Source: Thecaphora thlaspeos (taxonomy: Eukaryota; Basidiomycota; Ustilaginomycetes; Urocystidales; Glomosporiaceae). Taken from it: a stretch of 64,000 nt of DNA. The first letter of the stretch is position 1; every line of letters starts with the position of its first letter. Position numbers and translations under genes: made by a program. Location: contig UWYS01000011.1 of assembly GCA_900291925.1 (NCBI GenBank), forward strand, positions 682,001 to 746,000, written 5' to 3'. Positions 20,501 to 32,500 of this stretch are shown here, in pieces. Under the pieces are notes generated by a model, which worked only from the letters and a program-made list of their open reading frames with translations, had not been told where the DNA came from and ran no database searches.

Positions 20501-23001
20501 AGGCGTTCGAGGCCGAGGCCGAGACCGCCGACGTCGATGTGACGCTCGAGGCGCTGCGCGTATTTGACCCGGTCGACGCTTTCGAGGAGGTCAAGGGCAA
20601 GCTCGACTCGCTCGCCACGCTGATCCGCAAGTGGCAGAAGGCGTACAAGAGCTCAAACGAGAAGACACAGCGGGCATTGGCCGCGGCGAGGGACAAGATC
20701 TCCTTTCGCAACTTCCAGGCGGGTGACCTGGCCCTTTTCCTGCCGACGCGCAACTCAACCGCAAAGCCGTGGGCTGCCTTCAACATCAGCTTCCCGCACT
20801 TTTTCCTGCGCGCCACGGGCCAGCTGGCCGAGCAGCTCAAGACCAAGGAGTGGATCGTCGCGCGGATCGTCGCCATCACCGACCAGGTGGCCACCAACGT
20901 CGGCAAGCGCGACGACGATAGCGACGGCAACCCGTTCCAGCTGGCCGAGGGCGTGCGCTTCTACCTGCTGGACGTCGAGACGTGGAACGGCAGCAGCGTG
21001 GCACCGCCTGCTTTGCGGTCCCGCAAGAGCTCGGCCGCCCTGTCCTCCACCGCAGCGACAGACTCGGCGGCCAAGAAGGACAGGATGGGCGAGAGGCGGA
21101 AAAGCGACATCCTGTCTTCGAGGAGCATCGCCGAGCGGCCGGAAGGAAATGAAGAAGGCAAGCAGCCCCAGGTTCAGTCAAGGGACGTTGCTGCAGAAGA
21201 GGACCAGAGGCTGGCCAGTGTTTCTAAGAAGGACAAGAAGGCCATTTTTCGCCGGGCAAGCGAAGGCGACAGGCCGTCCGATCCCGCCCGGCTGTCCACC
21301 ATCGACAACCACAACGACCACGATGACGATCGCGCGCACCGCTCCTCGACCCCACCGATGGTGACGCCGGACGGCTCGCCCCCGCGTGCCGTAGCGCCAC
21401 CCTCCGTTCCCGTCACGGGCCGCAGCGAGCGTCTCGGGATTCCGTCGGCAGGACCGCAGACACCGTCGGGCGGCGGTCCTCCAGTCTCGCCGCCGCTGTC
21501 CTCGGAGCGATGTCCTCGATTTCACGAGGCCCCCGCCACCTCACTTTCCCAGATCGCTGCCAATGCCACATCGCCGACGCGCAGCACGGCTGGCGCCCCC
21601 TCGGCGCTGACACGGGCGATCCTAGCGACCTCGCCGGTCTCATTGCGCGGCAATGGCAACGGCACCGGCGGAGCTCGAAGCTGGATCTCGCGGCCGCCGA
21701 ACGACGGTGGAGTTGCACGTGAAGGCGGAAGTGCTTCTCTCGTTATGCATCCGGCTTCGGCAGCGGAAGCACTCGAGGACGGTCGAGATGCCGGCGTCGG
21801 CGGCTTCAGGACCGGGATGGGCATCTCCGGCTCGAGCTTTGGCGGTCCGCCTGCGCCTCCCATCGGCCACTCGCTACACAGCAACAGCCATGGACAAGGC
21901 AGCGGCACCGTTTTCGGCAGCGGCGAGGGTGGCGGAGGAGACAGCAGCACGAGCGGCAGCGAATCGAAGCGCTCGGCTATCATCGAGCGTGCTGCCGCCT
22001 TGCCCGCTTTTGGACGCGGCTCGACTCGCAGCGCACGATACGAGTCGCGACGCTACCACGGCGGTGGGCTTGCCTCTGCCCCAGCCTCGCAGACGTCGCG
22101 CCTCTACGACCAGACGACGTCGGTCGAGGCCGAAGCTGGGCCCGCGCCCGCCAACCCCTTTTCGCAGAGCCCGTCGGGCGCCAACCTCTCTTCGAGCCTG
22201 GCGAATGATCGACACGTCCCTCTGCGCAAGACGACGCTGTCGCAACGCATCAATGCGCCGCTCGAGGAGAGCAAAGTCACCGCGACCACCACGAGCGGCG
22301 GCGGCACGGCAGTAGAACCAGCAGCGCCTGCCCCGCCGAAAGTACAGCGATGGACCGACGCAGCCGTTCCCTCTGCCATCCCGACGATGGACGCAAGGCG
22401 GGGCAGCAGCACGGCAGGACGCACAAGCGGCTTCTCGCTCACCTCTTCGCCCTCGACGGGCACGATGGGATCGCCGCGCGGTCTCACGAGCAGCCTGGCC
22501 GGACCGCCTGTCGAAGCAATTTCCAAGATCAGCACTGAACAGGCTACGGGACGAAGCAGTCTCCTATCCCCCGCATCCGCCAGTGGAGGTGGTAGCATCT
22601 CGTCTGCGCGACCCTACGAAGATCGTCATGCTCTTGCCTCTACTAGCCCAACGACGACAGCAGGTAGGCCTACAAGCGGAGGCGGAGGCGGAGGCGGCGG
22701 CTTCCTCTCACAGACTCTAGGACGATTCTCCACTACCTCAGTTGGCGGTCCACCTTGGTCACCTTCACCCGGTGCTCCTGCAGGGAAAGATCAGAATAAC
22801 ATCTTCCCACCAATCATCGCTTCTACGAGTCCAATCAGGTCGAGAAGGAACAGACCAAGTCTCGATGCTGTACTACAGCATCCGACTCAATCGCTCGAAC
22901 GTACAACGACAGAGGAGACGTCGACAAATATAGCGTCAGGTGCAGAAGGGAGTTCGTCGGCCGCTAGTATCTTGTTGAGACGCGTGGGGGGACTCTTGTA
23001 G
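17515..23001 (+). CDS. atg11: autophagy-related protein 11 (selective autophagy scaffold)
   Basis: Single exon, 1828 aa. ATG11 links cargo receptors to the Atg1 kinase complex at the phagophore assembly site in selective autophagy (pexophagy, mitophagy, Cvt-type transport). The N terminus (MKVIRAHDGRSITV, then TLDDLLDCFSLATEIPSDAI) has the ubiquitin-like start seen in ATG11/FIP200 proteins. A helical ATG17-like region covers about 130-560, and long coiled coils about 640-970. The diagnostic C-terminal ATG11 domain is at about 1060-1160, with ISFRNFQAGDLALFLPTRN, AFNISFPHFFLRA and the ending VRFYLLDVETW. After it comes a 660-residue Ser/Gly/Pro-rich tail with no domain I can see, so the protein is longer than typical ATG11. 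The stop at 23001 is convergent with katG. Confidence 0.93.
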   Translation: MKVIRAHDGRSITVNQPLSQFHTLDDLLDCFSLATEIPSDAIICMTQDGSQLKEELVQQIAQQEQDRLAQPHSEPGLSSYQQQRQHLQFFVFNRDFLYTDAEALAAELAEAAQLEPAPVHLEIVHPPTPRSLESLVAWSGQIVDHLAVHESKSHDLVDNIGCMLHSTQVALLNLQSHSESIRKGADALAELAAKELARMQGLLDGHERDLQVLGMVAIHPRLLSAAGSSGTGSNGTVSSSDARSRAAVGGGGGKERNLGDYVSRVKMNAVADACTKVYSEIRERITALEEARQQLDRDTDALTNEVQGTDIAPSSETCQEAAEASVRAAELFHFIDATCSPNDLGWPAADKLDAATYDEVTQATDELLLLDEVGRQSVLRLFQDRNDMLARCLELLQDISSLQSEFADLGSHLAAVDADLHSNKVDGFKHLHRLKSMLWAYGATVLEVVRRREFAKHFLSKSQTLAELMAKLSATERKRRQQYRSDVFGQLPWEVKGIDEMAPSLEITTTRTGSGGDDVAELGRDDLEALLQLLDVVDQRLMDEGHVVKGDGPSAIQDVKAALQRLMAVLDDWEHEFVYLVHTQLLGDDDGGGDDGSEAADDDDSGSETSIRARARQRGRWKRLQAAPAPPDRSEIEALERQLQEERAVRKKDEEAAAEKHQTELDTLRTQLEDLQKELTAERSKNETLACQHKAVEVILDTVKADLELEKERRLNMADEVSHLRSGLEEARRAEAEARQEAIEESDHANEVETHLHEMQVELDEARAARLDASSRIEALLSEGSSAEQELRAAQQRIDELTEQVSVAHAETNTVRETIAEIEAAKEKQIRSHRAEADGDRAILEEKVRALKHDLHDQRIRTKRAEDGQKPDHEAIELLKGQLRAADDAHEEIVKEMEQARELADQAEAARREFEASRQQLLEAARPLLARSHQLHKAVRAMPALSSSSKGATASTSNGALLASAQQRSVTDVDGGSGSAMTMSVVSEAERQAAMEAFEAEAETADVDVTLEALRVFDPVDAFEEVKGKLDSLATLIRKWQKAYKSSNEKTQRALAAARDKISFRNFQAGDLALFLPTRNSTAKPWAAFNISFPHFFLRATGQLAEQLKTKEWIVARIVAITDQVATNVGKRDDDSDGNPFQLAEGVRFYLLDVETWNGSSVAPPALRSRKSSAALSSTAATDSAAKKDRMGERRKSDILSSRSIAERPEGNEEGKQPQVQSRDVAAEEDQRLASVSKKDKKAIFRRASEGDRPSDPARLSTIDNHNDHDDDRAHRSSTPPMVTPDGSPPRAVAPPSVPVTGRSERLGIPSAGPQTPSGGGPPVSPPLSSERCPRFHEAPATSLSQIAANATSPTRSTAGAPSALTRAILATSPVSLRGNGNGTGGARSWISRPPNDGGVAREGGSASLVMHPASAAEALEDGRDAGVGGFRTGMGISGSSFGGPPAPPIGHSLHSNSHGQGSGTVFGSGEGGGGDSSTSGSESKRSAIIERAAALPAFGRGSTRSARYESRRYHGGGLASAPASQTSRLYDQTTSVEAEAGPAPANPFSQSPSGANLSSSLANDRHVPLRKTTLSQRINAPLEESKVTATTTSGGGTAVEPAAPAPPKVQRWTDAAVPSAIPTMDARRGSSTAGRTSGFSLTSSPSTGTMGSPRGLTSSLAGPPVEAISKISTEQATGRSSLLSPASASGGGSISSARPYEDRHALASTSPTTTAGRPTSGGGGGGGGFLSQTLGRFSTTSVGGPPWSPSPGAPAGKDQNNIFPPIIASTSPIRSRRNRPSLDAVLQHPTQSLERTTTEETSTNIASGAEGSSSAASILLRRVGGLL

Positions 23002-23426
23002 CTGGCTGATAGGCAAGCGTTAGCGAGTCGGCTTGTGACTTGTGTCAGGACGTAGAACGGTCGTGCACCGTTCTTGTACCGCATCCTTGCTCATGGACCG
23101 GTCGTCGTTGTTCGTCGGCAATCTTGATCGTGCTGATGTCAGCAACTCGAGGACACTCCTGATCACTACAGATCGTCGTCGAGCAGAGTCGCCACCCACA
23201 CCCACACAAACTACTGCAGAGATGTTGGAACGGTGGACACGTTTGGCATTCGTTTCATCTGCATTATATATTCGGTATCGTGACAAACAAGGTGATAGCT
23301 AGCTAGCTAGCCAGGTCGTCGAGCGTGCACTGGGGACTCAGGGTCGTGCGGGGGGGGGGCACGACACTACGGCCTCATCTTCTTGATCGGTGGTGAACCA
23401 GAGGGGTCGCTCCGGTCCGACTGGCT
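23002..23426. other. intergenic, convergent 3' ends of atg11 and katG
   Basis: About 425 bp. It contains a short (GCTA)n run at about 23299-23311 and a G10 run at 23350-23359. I see no gene. Confidence 0.5.
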
Positions 23427-25958
<2,532 letters not shown>

Positions 25959-26310
25959 TCACGATGCTGATGCTCTCCTTCGGTACGGGCCGGAGGGCGG
26001 CGGGAGGGGTTTGCGCGCGCGCGCAGCCGTCCGCCTTTGCCTTTGCCAGGCTGGCTGCCTCGCCTACCTTTGACGGCGAAGGCAGTGGTGAGTGGCGCAT
26101 GGGCCAGCGGCAAACTGATGAGAAATTGCGTCGACCCGCACGGACCCAGCGACGCCGATGGTCGGGCGGCGGCGCTGCAGCGTGAGCGCACCGGCTTTCG
26201 CTATGGTTGGTTGCACCGTACTGCACCTTGGCTGTACGCACTTTCCACCGGTCCTCTGCGCTTCTCCTTGGCTTCTCTCGTCGCTCGTTTGACGACAGGG
26301 CGGCAAAGGC

Positions 26311-26350
26311 GAGGGGGCGAGGGGGCGAGGGAGCGAGGGAGCGAGGGAGG
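26311..26350. repeat. octamer GAGGG[GA]GC x5
   Basis: Two GAGGGGGC, two GAGGGAGC and a final GAGGGAGG in tandem. The run has at least four regularly spaced G-triplets and could form a G-quadruplex on the plus strand. Confidence 0.8.
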
Positions 26351-26539
26351 TGGGGCTTTGTTGGCTATCCTCGCTCGTCATCGCCATCACCGTCGTCCCA
26401 GGCTCTTTTTCCGTCGTCGGTCGAGCCGCAAGCTTTAGCACACACATCATTCAGAGAAGGTCCTTGTAGACTAGATCTATGCATATTGAAGATTCCACAG
26501 CTCGACAACAACGCCCTCCCCCCCCCAACACGGGCGCCT

Positions 26540-29500
26540 CTACGTCAGGTACGCATCCAGACTTTCTCCGAGCGCCCTTTCGATCGCCTCTTTGAATTCG
26601 CTCGCCTCTTGCGCAACGTCCCTCTCGTCGTCGTCCAGCAGCTCGCTCACCTGCGCCACCGTCTCGGGGACGAGGTTGAGCATCGCCTCTCCCTGCTTGT
26701 TCCACACGGCCGTGAGCACGCGCAGCGCGACGATGCGCACGCTGTGCGCCGACCTCGACGACGATAGCGTGAGCAGCGAGGCGTTCATCGCCTTGAGCAC
26801 GTTCTCCACCGGCACAGCGTGGGCGAGCGATGCCGTTGTCTTGACGAGGTGGCTAGAGAGCGTCTCGAGTGGGATCGACAGCGTGTCCTTCTTGGCAACG
26901 CCGACGCAGAGCGACGTCTGCGACAGGAGGCAAGGGATCACCTTGAGTGCGCGCGACGCCGTCCAGAAGGATCCCTCGTCGTACCGCGCGCTCTTCTGCA
27001 GCGACGAGACCATGGCGAGCCAGAGGGATCGTGCGTCCTCGAGCTCCTCGGCCGACGAGGTGCGCGAGCCGATGCGCGCCTTGCCGTAGTGCTGCATCAT
27101 CTCGACCGAGTGGTCCAGAAGGACCGAGTAGTAGCTCGAGACCAGGCCGCGCAGCTGGTCCGAGAGCGCGTTGAACGTCTTGAACAGCACCACCTGCCGC
27201 GCCAGCAGCGCTGAATCGTTGGACGCCGTGTCGTCGTCGACCAGGTCCAGCACGGCCCAGTCGAACAGGCGCAGGAACAGCGGGCGGAAGCTGCTCTCGT
27301 TGAGCTTGAGCACCATCTTGAGCAGCGCCTGGATCGCGTGGTCCTCGATCGCATCCACGTCGATGCTGGCATACTCGGCGACCGACGCGTCCTTCTGCAG
27401 GCGCCGCAGGTCGAACGCCTTGAGGATGAAGCGGAAGACCGTCTTGTATGTCTGCGACATGGCCGCACGGTCCGTCTGCCGGAGGGCACGGCTGAGGAAG
27501 TCGAAGAGCGCGACGAGGCGAACCGACTTGCCATCGTCGTCCAAGTCTGAGCCTTTGTCGCCGCCAGCGGTGCCTGTGGCGCTCGACGCCGCGATGGTGT
27601 GATCCCAGATCTTTAAGATCGAGTCAACCAGGTTCTGTGCCGGCGTCTTCTTGATGAGCGTCGAGAGCAGCGCATTGAGCGATCGCTCGCTCGCCGTGCT
27701 GCTGCCGCTGAAGCTCGCCATCGCCTCCTTGAGCTCGGGCGAGATCGAGGCCTTGACGATGTCGACAACGTAGCTCGTCATGAACGTAGGCACACTGCCA
27801 AAGAGGCCGGTCAGCGTGTCGAACGCGCCGGTGCGCAGCGAGGCCGACTGGCCGCTGCCCGTAGCGGCCGACGCAGCCATGGAGGCGTCGACGGTCGAGA
27901 GACAGAACGGCACCAGCATGGCGAGGTGCGGGATGAGCCGCGGGCCCAGCTTGTCGGCGAGGCGGCGGCTGATCGAAAAGACGGTGATGCGCGATGAGGC
28001 GGGCACCACGTCGGCCGCCTGTCCAACCGAGACGAGGGCGGGGATCGTGGCGGCGAGCGGGCCGTGCTCCGAGGCCAGCGCCGAGGCGCTGAGGGCCTTG
28101 ATGGCGTCGAGCGCAGCCTGGCGGAGCGCATCGGTGCCGGTGGCAGCGGCAGCCTTCGACGAAGGCGCGGCGCGAAGCACGTTGAGCGCGCTGGCGACGA
28201 CGTTGGCGGTGTAGACGGCAGCCGCCTTGCGGTCCTCGGAGTCGGCGTCCAGCGCGGCCATGCGCGAGGCGAAGAGCGAGAAGCCGCTCGTCTTGCGCGC
28301 CACCTCGCTGCTGCCGTCCTCGGTCTTGATCAGCGCCGTGACGACGTTCATCACGTTGACGATCGGGACGAAAGGCATTGCGACGGTGAGCGCCTCCTGG
28401 GCCACGGTGTTGATCGACGCGTGGTCGAGCGAGAGCGGGTCAGCCGCGGTGAGGGCGAAGCGAATAAAGTCCTCGAAGCGGACGCCGAGCTCCTTGGCGC
28501 CGACGGCACCGATCGAACTGGACTGGGCGGCCAGGAAGGCCTTGCTTTCGAGCACCTGGCGGATGTAGAGGACGAGCGCCTGGATCTGGCGGATCGGCTC
28601 GGCATGCTTGTCGATGTGCTCTTTGTCCATCCGTCCGGCGCGGTCGAGAAAGACGTGCTCGCCGAGTGCGTCGCTCATCTCCAAGCGGTGAGCCCAAATC
28701 CGCAGCACCTCGGCCCAGATCTGATTGACAGCCTGCAGCTGAACGAGGGCCGGCTGCGCCTGGATGACGGCCAGCGGTAGCTGCATCGTCTGTTCGACGT
28801 CCTGGCGCGGCTGCTTGGCGATCTTCAACGCCGAGCGGTCGACAAGGAGCATGCAGATCGCGGCACAGAAGTCCTCGGCGCCGAGGATCTCGACCAGCAG
28901 CTTGAAAAAGATCTGGCGGCGGTGCTTGGGGACGTAATGGGCCGCATCGGTAAAGACGCGGACAAAGCCCCGCGCCTCGCACATGAGCGCAAAGTGGGCG
29001 TCGGTCTCGGCGTCGGACATATCGTCGACGCCGTCCTGCTGTTGCCGGCGCTTGAGCGACTCGACGAGTGCCGGGACGATGCTCTTGAGCGTCTTCTCGA
29101 CGACCGTGTAGCTGAAGGCGTCGTCGCGCTGCAGCACCATCGAGCCGACAAAGGTGAAGATGGGCATCACGTTGTGGAGCACCGGCTCGGGCGCGATGGC
29201 AGCGACGCGCGAGAGGAGGAGGAGCGCGTGCTGGAACGTCTGCGGGTTGTGCGACGCCTTGATGGCGCTGACGATGATATCGGCGCGCAGGCTCTGGACG
29301 ATGTCGGCGGGGGCCGTCTCGGCGTCGAGCCCATCGACCAGGTTGGCCAGGCACGACATCGACAGCTGCATCATGTACTCGGCGTTGACGGCGAGGCTGG
29401 CGTGCAGCTCGACCGAGACGCGCAGCACCTCGAACATCTCGAACACCAGCGTGCCGGAGCGCGCCAGCTTCTTGCCCGAGGCCGACTCGAGGATCACGAC

Positions 29501-32500
29501 GAGCACAGACGCGGCGCGACGGACCGTCTCGTCAGCGCCGAGAGAGGTGCGCGCCCGCTTGGCCTCGGGAGCCTCGAGCGCCTTTGTGGTGACGGTATCG
29601 CGCAGCTCAGCAAGCACCGAGACGAGGATAACGGCGCCGATGTCGAGATCGCGCAGGCAGGCCTGGGCCTCGGGCGTCGCGGGACGCGCCGGGTCAGCGA
29701 CAATGGTTGCGAGGTGCTGGTAGGCCTCCTGGCGCATCGGCAGCTCGATGGCGGCAAAGAGGCCGTTGCGGCGCTGGAGCGCCAGGACCGCCGGCGTCTG
29801 GACGTCGCTGCCGTCGCTACCGCCGCCAAGCGCGTCGAGGAAGAGGTTCCAGCTGCCGTTGGCCGCGTCCTCGAGCACCGAGCGGCACGATTTGTCGTAG
29901 CAGGCGAACAGCAGCTCGGCGTAGCGTCGGCGGTTGACGATATTGGCCAGGCCGATGGTCGCGCTGCGCTCGTTACGCACCAGCCCGCGCAGTAGCGGCA
30001 ATAGCGTCGTCAGCTTCGACGCATCGCTGACGCCCTGGAGCGTCTCGAGGAGGGCGAGGCGAAGCGGCGCGTCCTGCCAACTGACGATATGCGAGCAGAG
30101 GAAGCAGAGGATCGAGAACTTGTAGTTGACGTCCTTGCGCCCGTCCTGCTTGTTAACGTTGAGCAGGTCTTTGTGCAACTGCGGGAGGAAGTGGGCGTCG
30201 TTGCGGTAGGCCGTCTTGCGCGCTAGCAGCTCGCCGAGGTAGCGCACCAGCGAGGCGAGGTCGAGGTACTGGAGATCCTTGGATGACGCTTCGCCGTAGA
30301 TGGCGTCGTAGCCGTACACCTCGAGATTCTTGGCCGCCTTGGCGCTGGCGACTTGGCAGACCGCTAGGACGTCCTCGAGGCAGGCAACGGCAGCCATGCG
30401 GATCGATGGCTCGCCATCGGCAAGGGCGACCAGCAGCGCGGGGACGACGACCTGGAAGTCCTTTGCCAAGCCCTCGGCGGCGAAGGCCTGGAGGTAGGCG
30501 CTGGCATGTCGCAAAGCCGCGAGCCGGACGGTGATGACGTTGACGCTGTTGGGATGGGTCCAGGTGTTGGCAAGGAAGGGCAGCACCGAGTCGCGCAGGC
30601 GGACAAAGAGCGTCTGCAGCAGCAGCTTGGAGAGGGACGCGCCGGTCGAGGCGGTGTTCGCCATAGCGTAGAGCGATGAGAGCAGCCCGACGGCCGAAAA
30701 GTCCCTGATGCCCTTGCCGCTGGAGACACCACCGGCAATGACACTAGCGCTGGCTCCGGTCGACGGGCCGGTCAAGATGGCCGAGAGCTTGGGGATGCGC
30801 AGGCCGAGCACCACCTGCTGGAGCAGCTCACCGGCTAGCTTGCGCAGCGTCCGCGGCGCAAGCGTGGCGCGGTAGATGGAGGCGTGCAGATCGGTGCTAA
30901 CGGTGCCGCGACTGGCGGTGACCGACGATGACGATGACGGAGACAAAGACGAGGCGAGCGCGCCCTTGTCCGCCTTCTGCTCGAGCTCGGGGACGGCGAG
31001 GACCGGGTCGGCGATGTTGGCGATCGCGCGGCTAGCGAGACGCTGGAAGCGGCTCTCGTCAACCAGACTGAGCATGCGGATCAGCACCAGAGAGGCCAGG
31101 ATTTGCGACGGACGGCGCTGGGTCGCGGCAGTATCGGAGGCAGCGGCGGCGGCGACGGTACCGCTGGCAGAAGAGGCCTGATCAAAGAGGAAGTTGATCC
31201 AGGACTGCTTCGGCTTGTCATCTTTGATTGCGGCGATCCTCGTCGCCAGCTGAGTCACGATGAGCTCGTTAGCCTCGGCGGGCTCGATCGAGTCGGCCCG
31301 TCGTCCGGCCTGCGCGGCGCCTGCAAGCAGAGCGCCGGCGAGGCTCTTGTCGTCGTCGCCGTCCTGGAGCTTAGCCAGAGCGATCGTCTTGGCCGAGGTC
31401 TCAGCGGCCTGACGGGAGGCTGAGGTCCAAAGCAGGCGCGGCCATAGAGCGGTCTGGATGGCCCGACCGGCGAGGTCCGGGTGGGCGGGCAGGAAGCTGC
31501 TGAGGAGGAAGCCAAGGTGGTGCGACAGCTCGTCGCCGTGGCCGCCCGACGACGACGACGACGACAACGATACACCGGAGAGCGCCTGAGTAATAGCCTC
31601 GAGCAACGTCTCGCCGTCAATGGCTTCGAGCAGGCTCTGCGGTTTCGAGTAGAGCGTCGCCAGCACCGCCTCGGATGAGTCCTGGATGCGCGATTCAAGC
31701 GCATCGCGGACCATGGCATCCTTGGCCGAGACGCGGCCGGCGGCGACCTCGTCGAGCAGCTGGCGGAGCGCCAAGTTGCGCTGGGCCGCGTCGGCGCTAT
31801 GGATGGCGAGCCAGAGGACATTGGTGTCGCTTTCGGCGCCGCCGCCGTTGGCCGCATCGTCAAAGCTGGCGCCCGCCTCGACACTCATCACCGCCTGGAC
31901 GACCTGCCAGATGGCAGCCAGCCTCTTGCTGCCTTGCGCCTCGCCAGAGGTGGCACCCTTGACGGCGGCGTCAAAGAGGTTGGATCGTCGCTGGCGCAGG
32001 CCCGCCAGCACCTTGACACGGTGGGTGCGGGCGGCCGGAAGCAATTCGTCGTCGAGGTGACGAACAAATGCGAAGCCGGGCGCGTCCTCAATCGACGCGG
32101 ACGACGATGACGACGAAGTCGACAGCGGAAGCTCGAGCAGGATCGCCAGCACCTTTGTGATGATGGTATCAGACGTCGCCTGGAGGAGGAGCAGCGACTC
32201 GAGCAGGTCGGCCGAGGGCTCGTCTGCCAGCCGGACGACGAGGGCCGAGAGAAAGTGGTTCACGAACGGCTCGACCTCATGGACCAGCGACGACTTCTTG
32301 ATCGAAGCAACGAGGTCGGAAGCCGACGGGACCAGGGTGCGCGCCACGCTGTCCGGCACCAGCCGGTCACCAGCCTGCGCCCGGAGCGTCAGCGGGTCCG
32401 CGACGTCCTCGGGGCTGGCGCAGAGCGCGTAGCTGGCCGCCAGCATCGCTCGCGAGAGGGCGGGATGCCGCCGCGCACCAGCATCGGCGCCGCCGGCGTG

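Noticed and set aside
28922..29995. 357-codon plus-strand frame inside UTP10
   Set aside because: Antisense shadow of the UTP10 coding sequence; low-complexity Arg/Glu/His translation.
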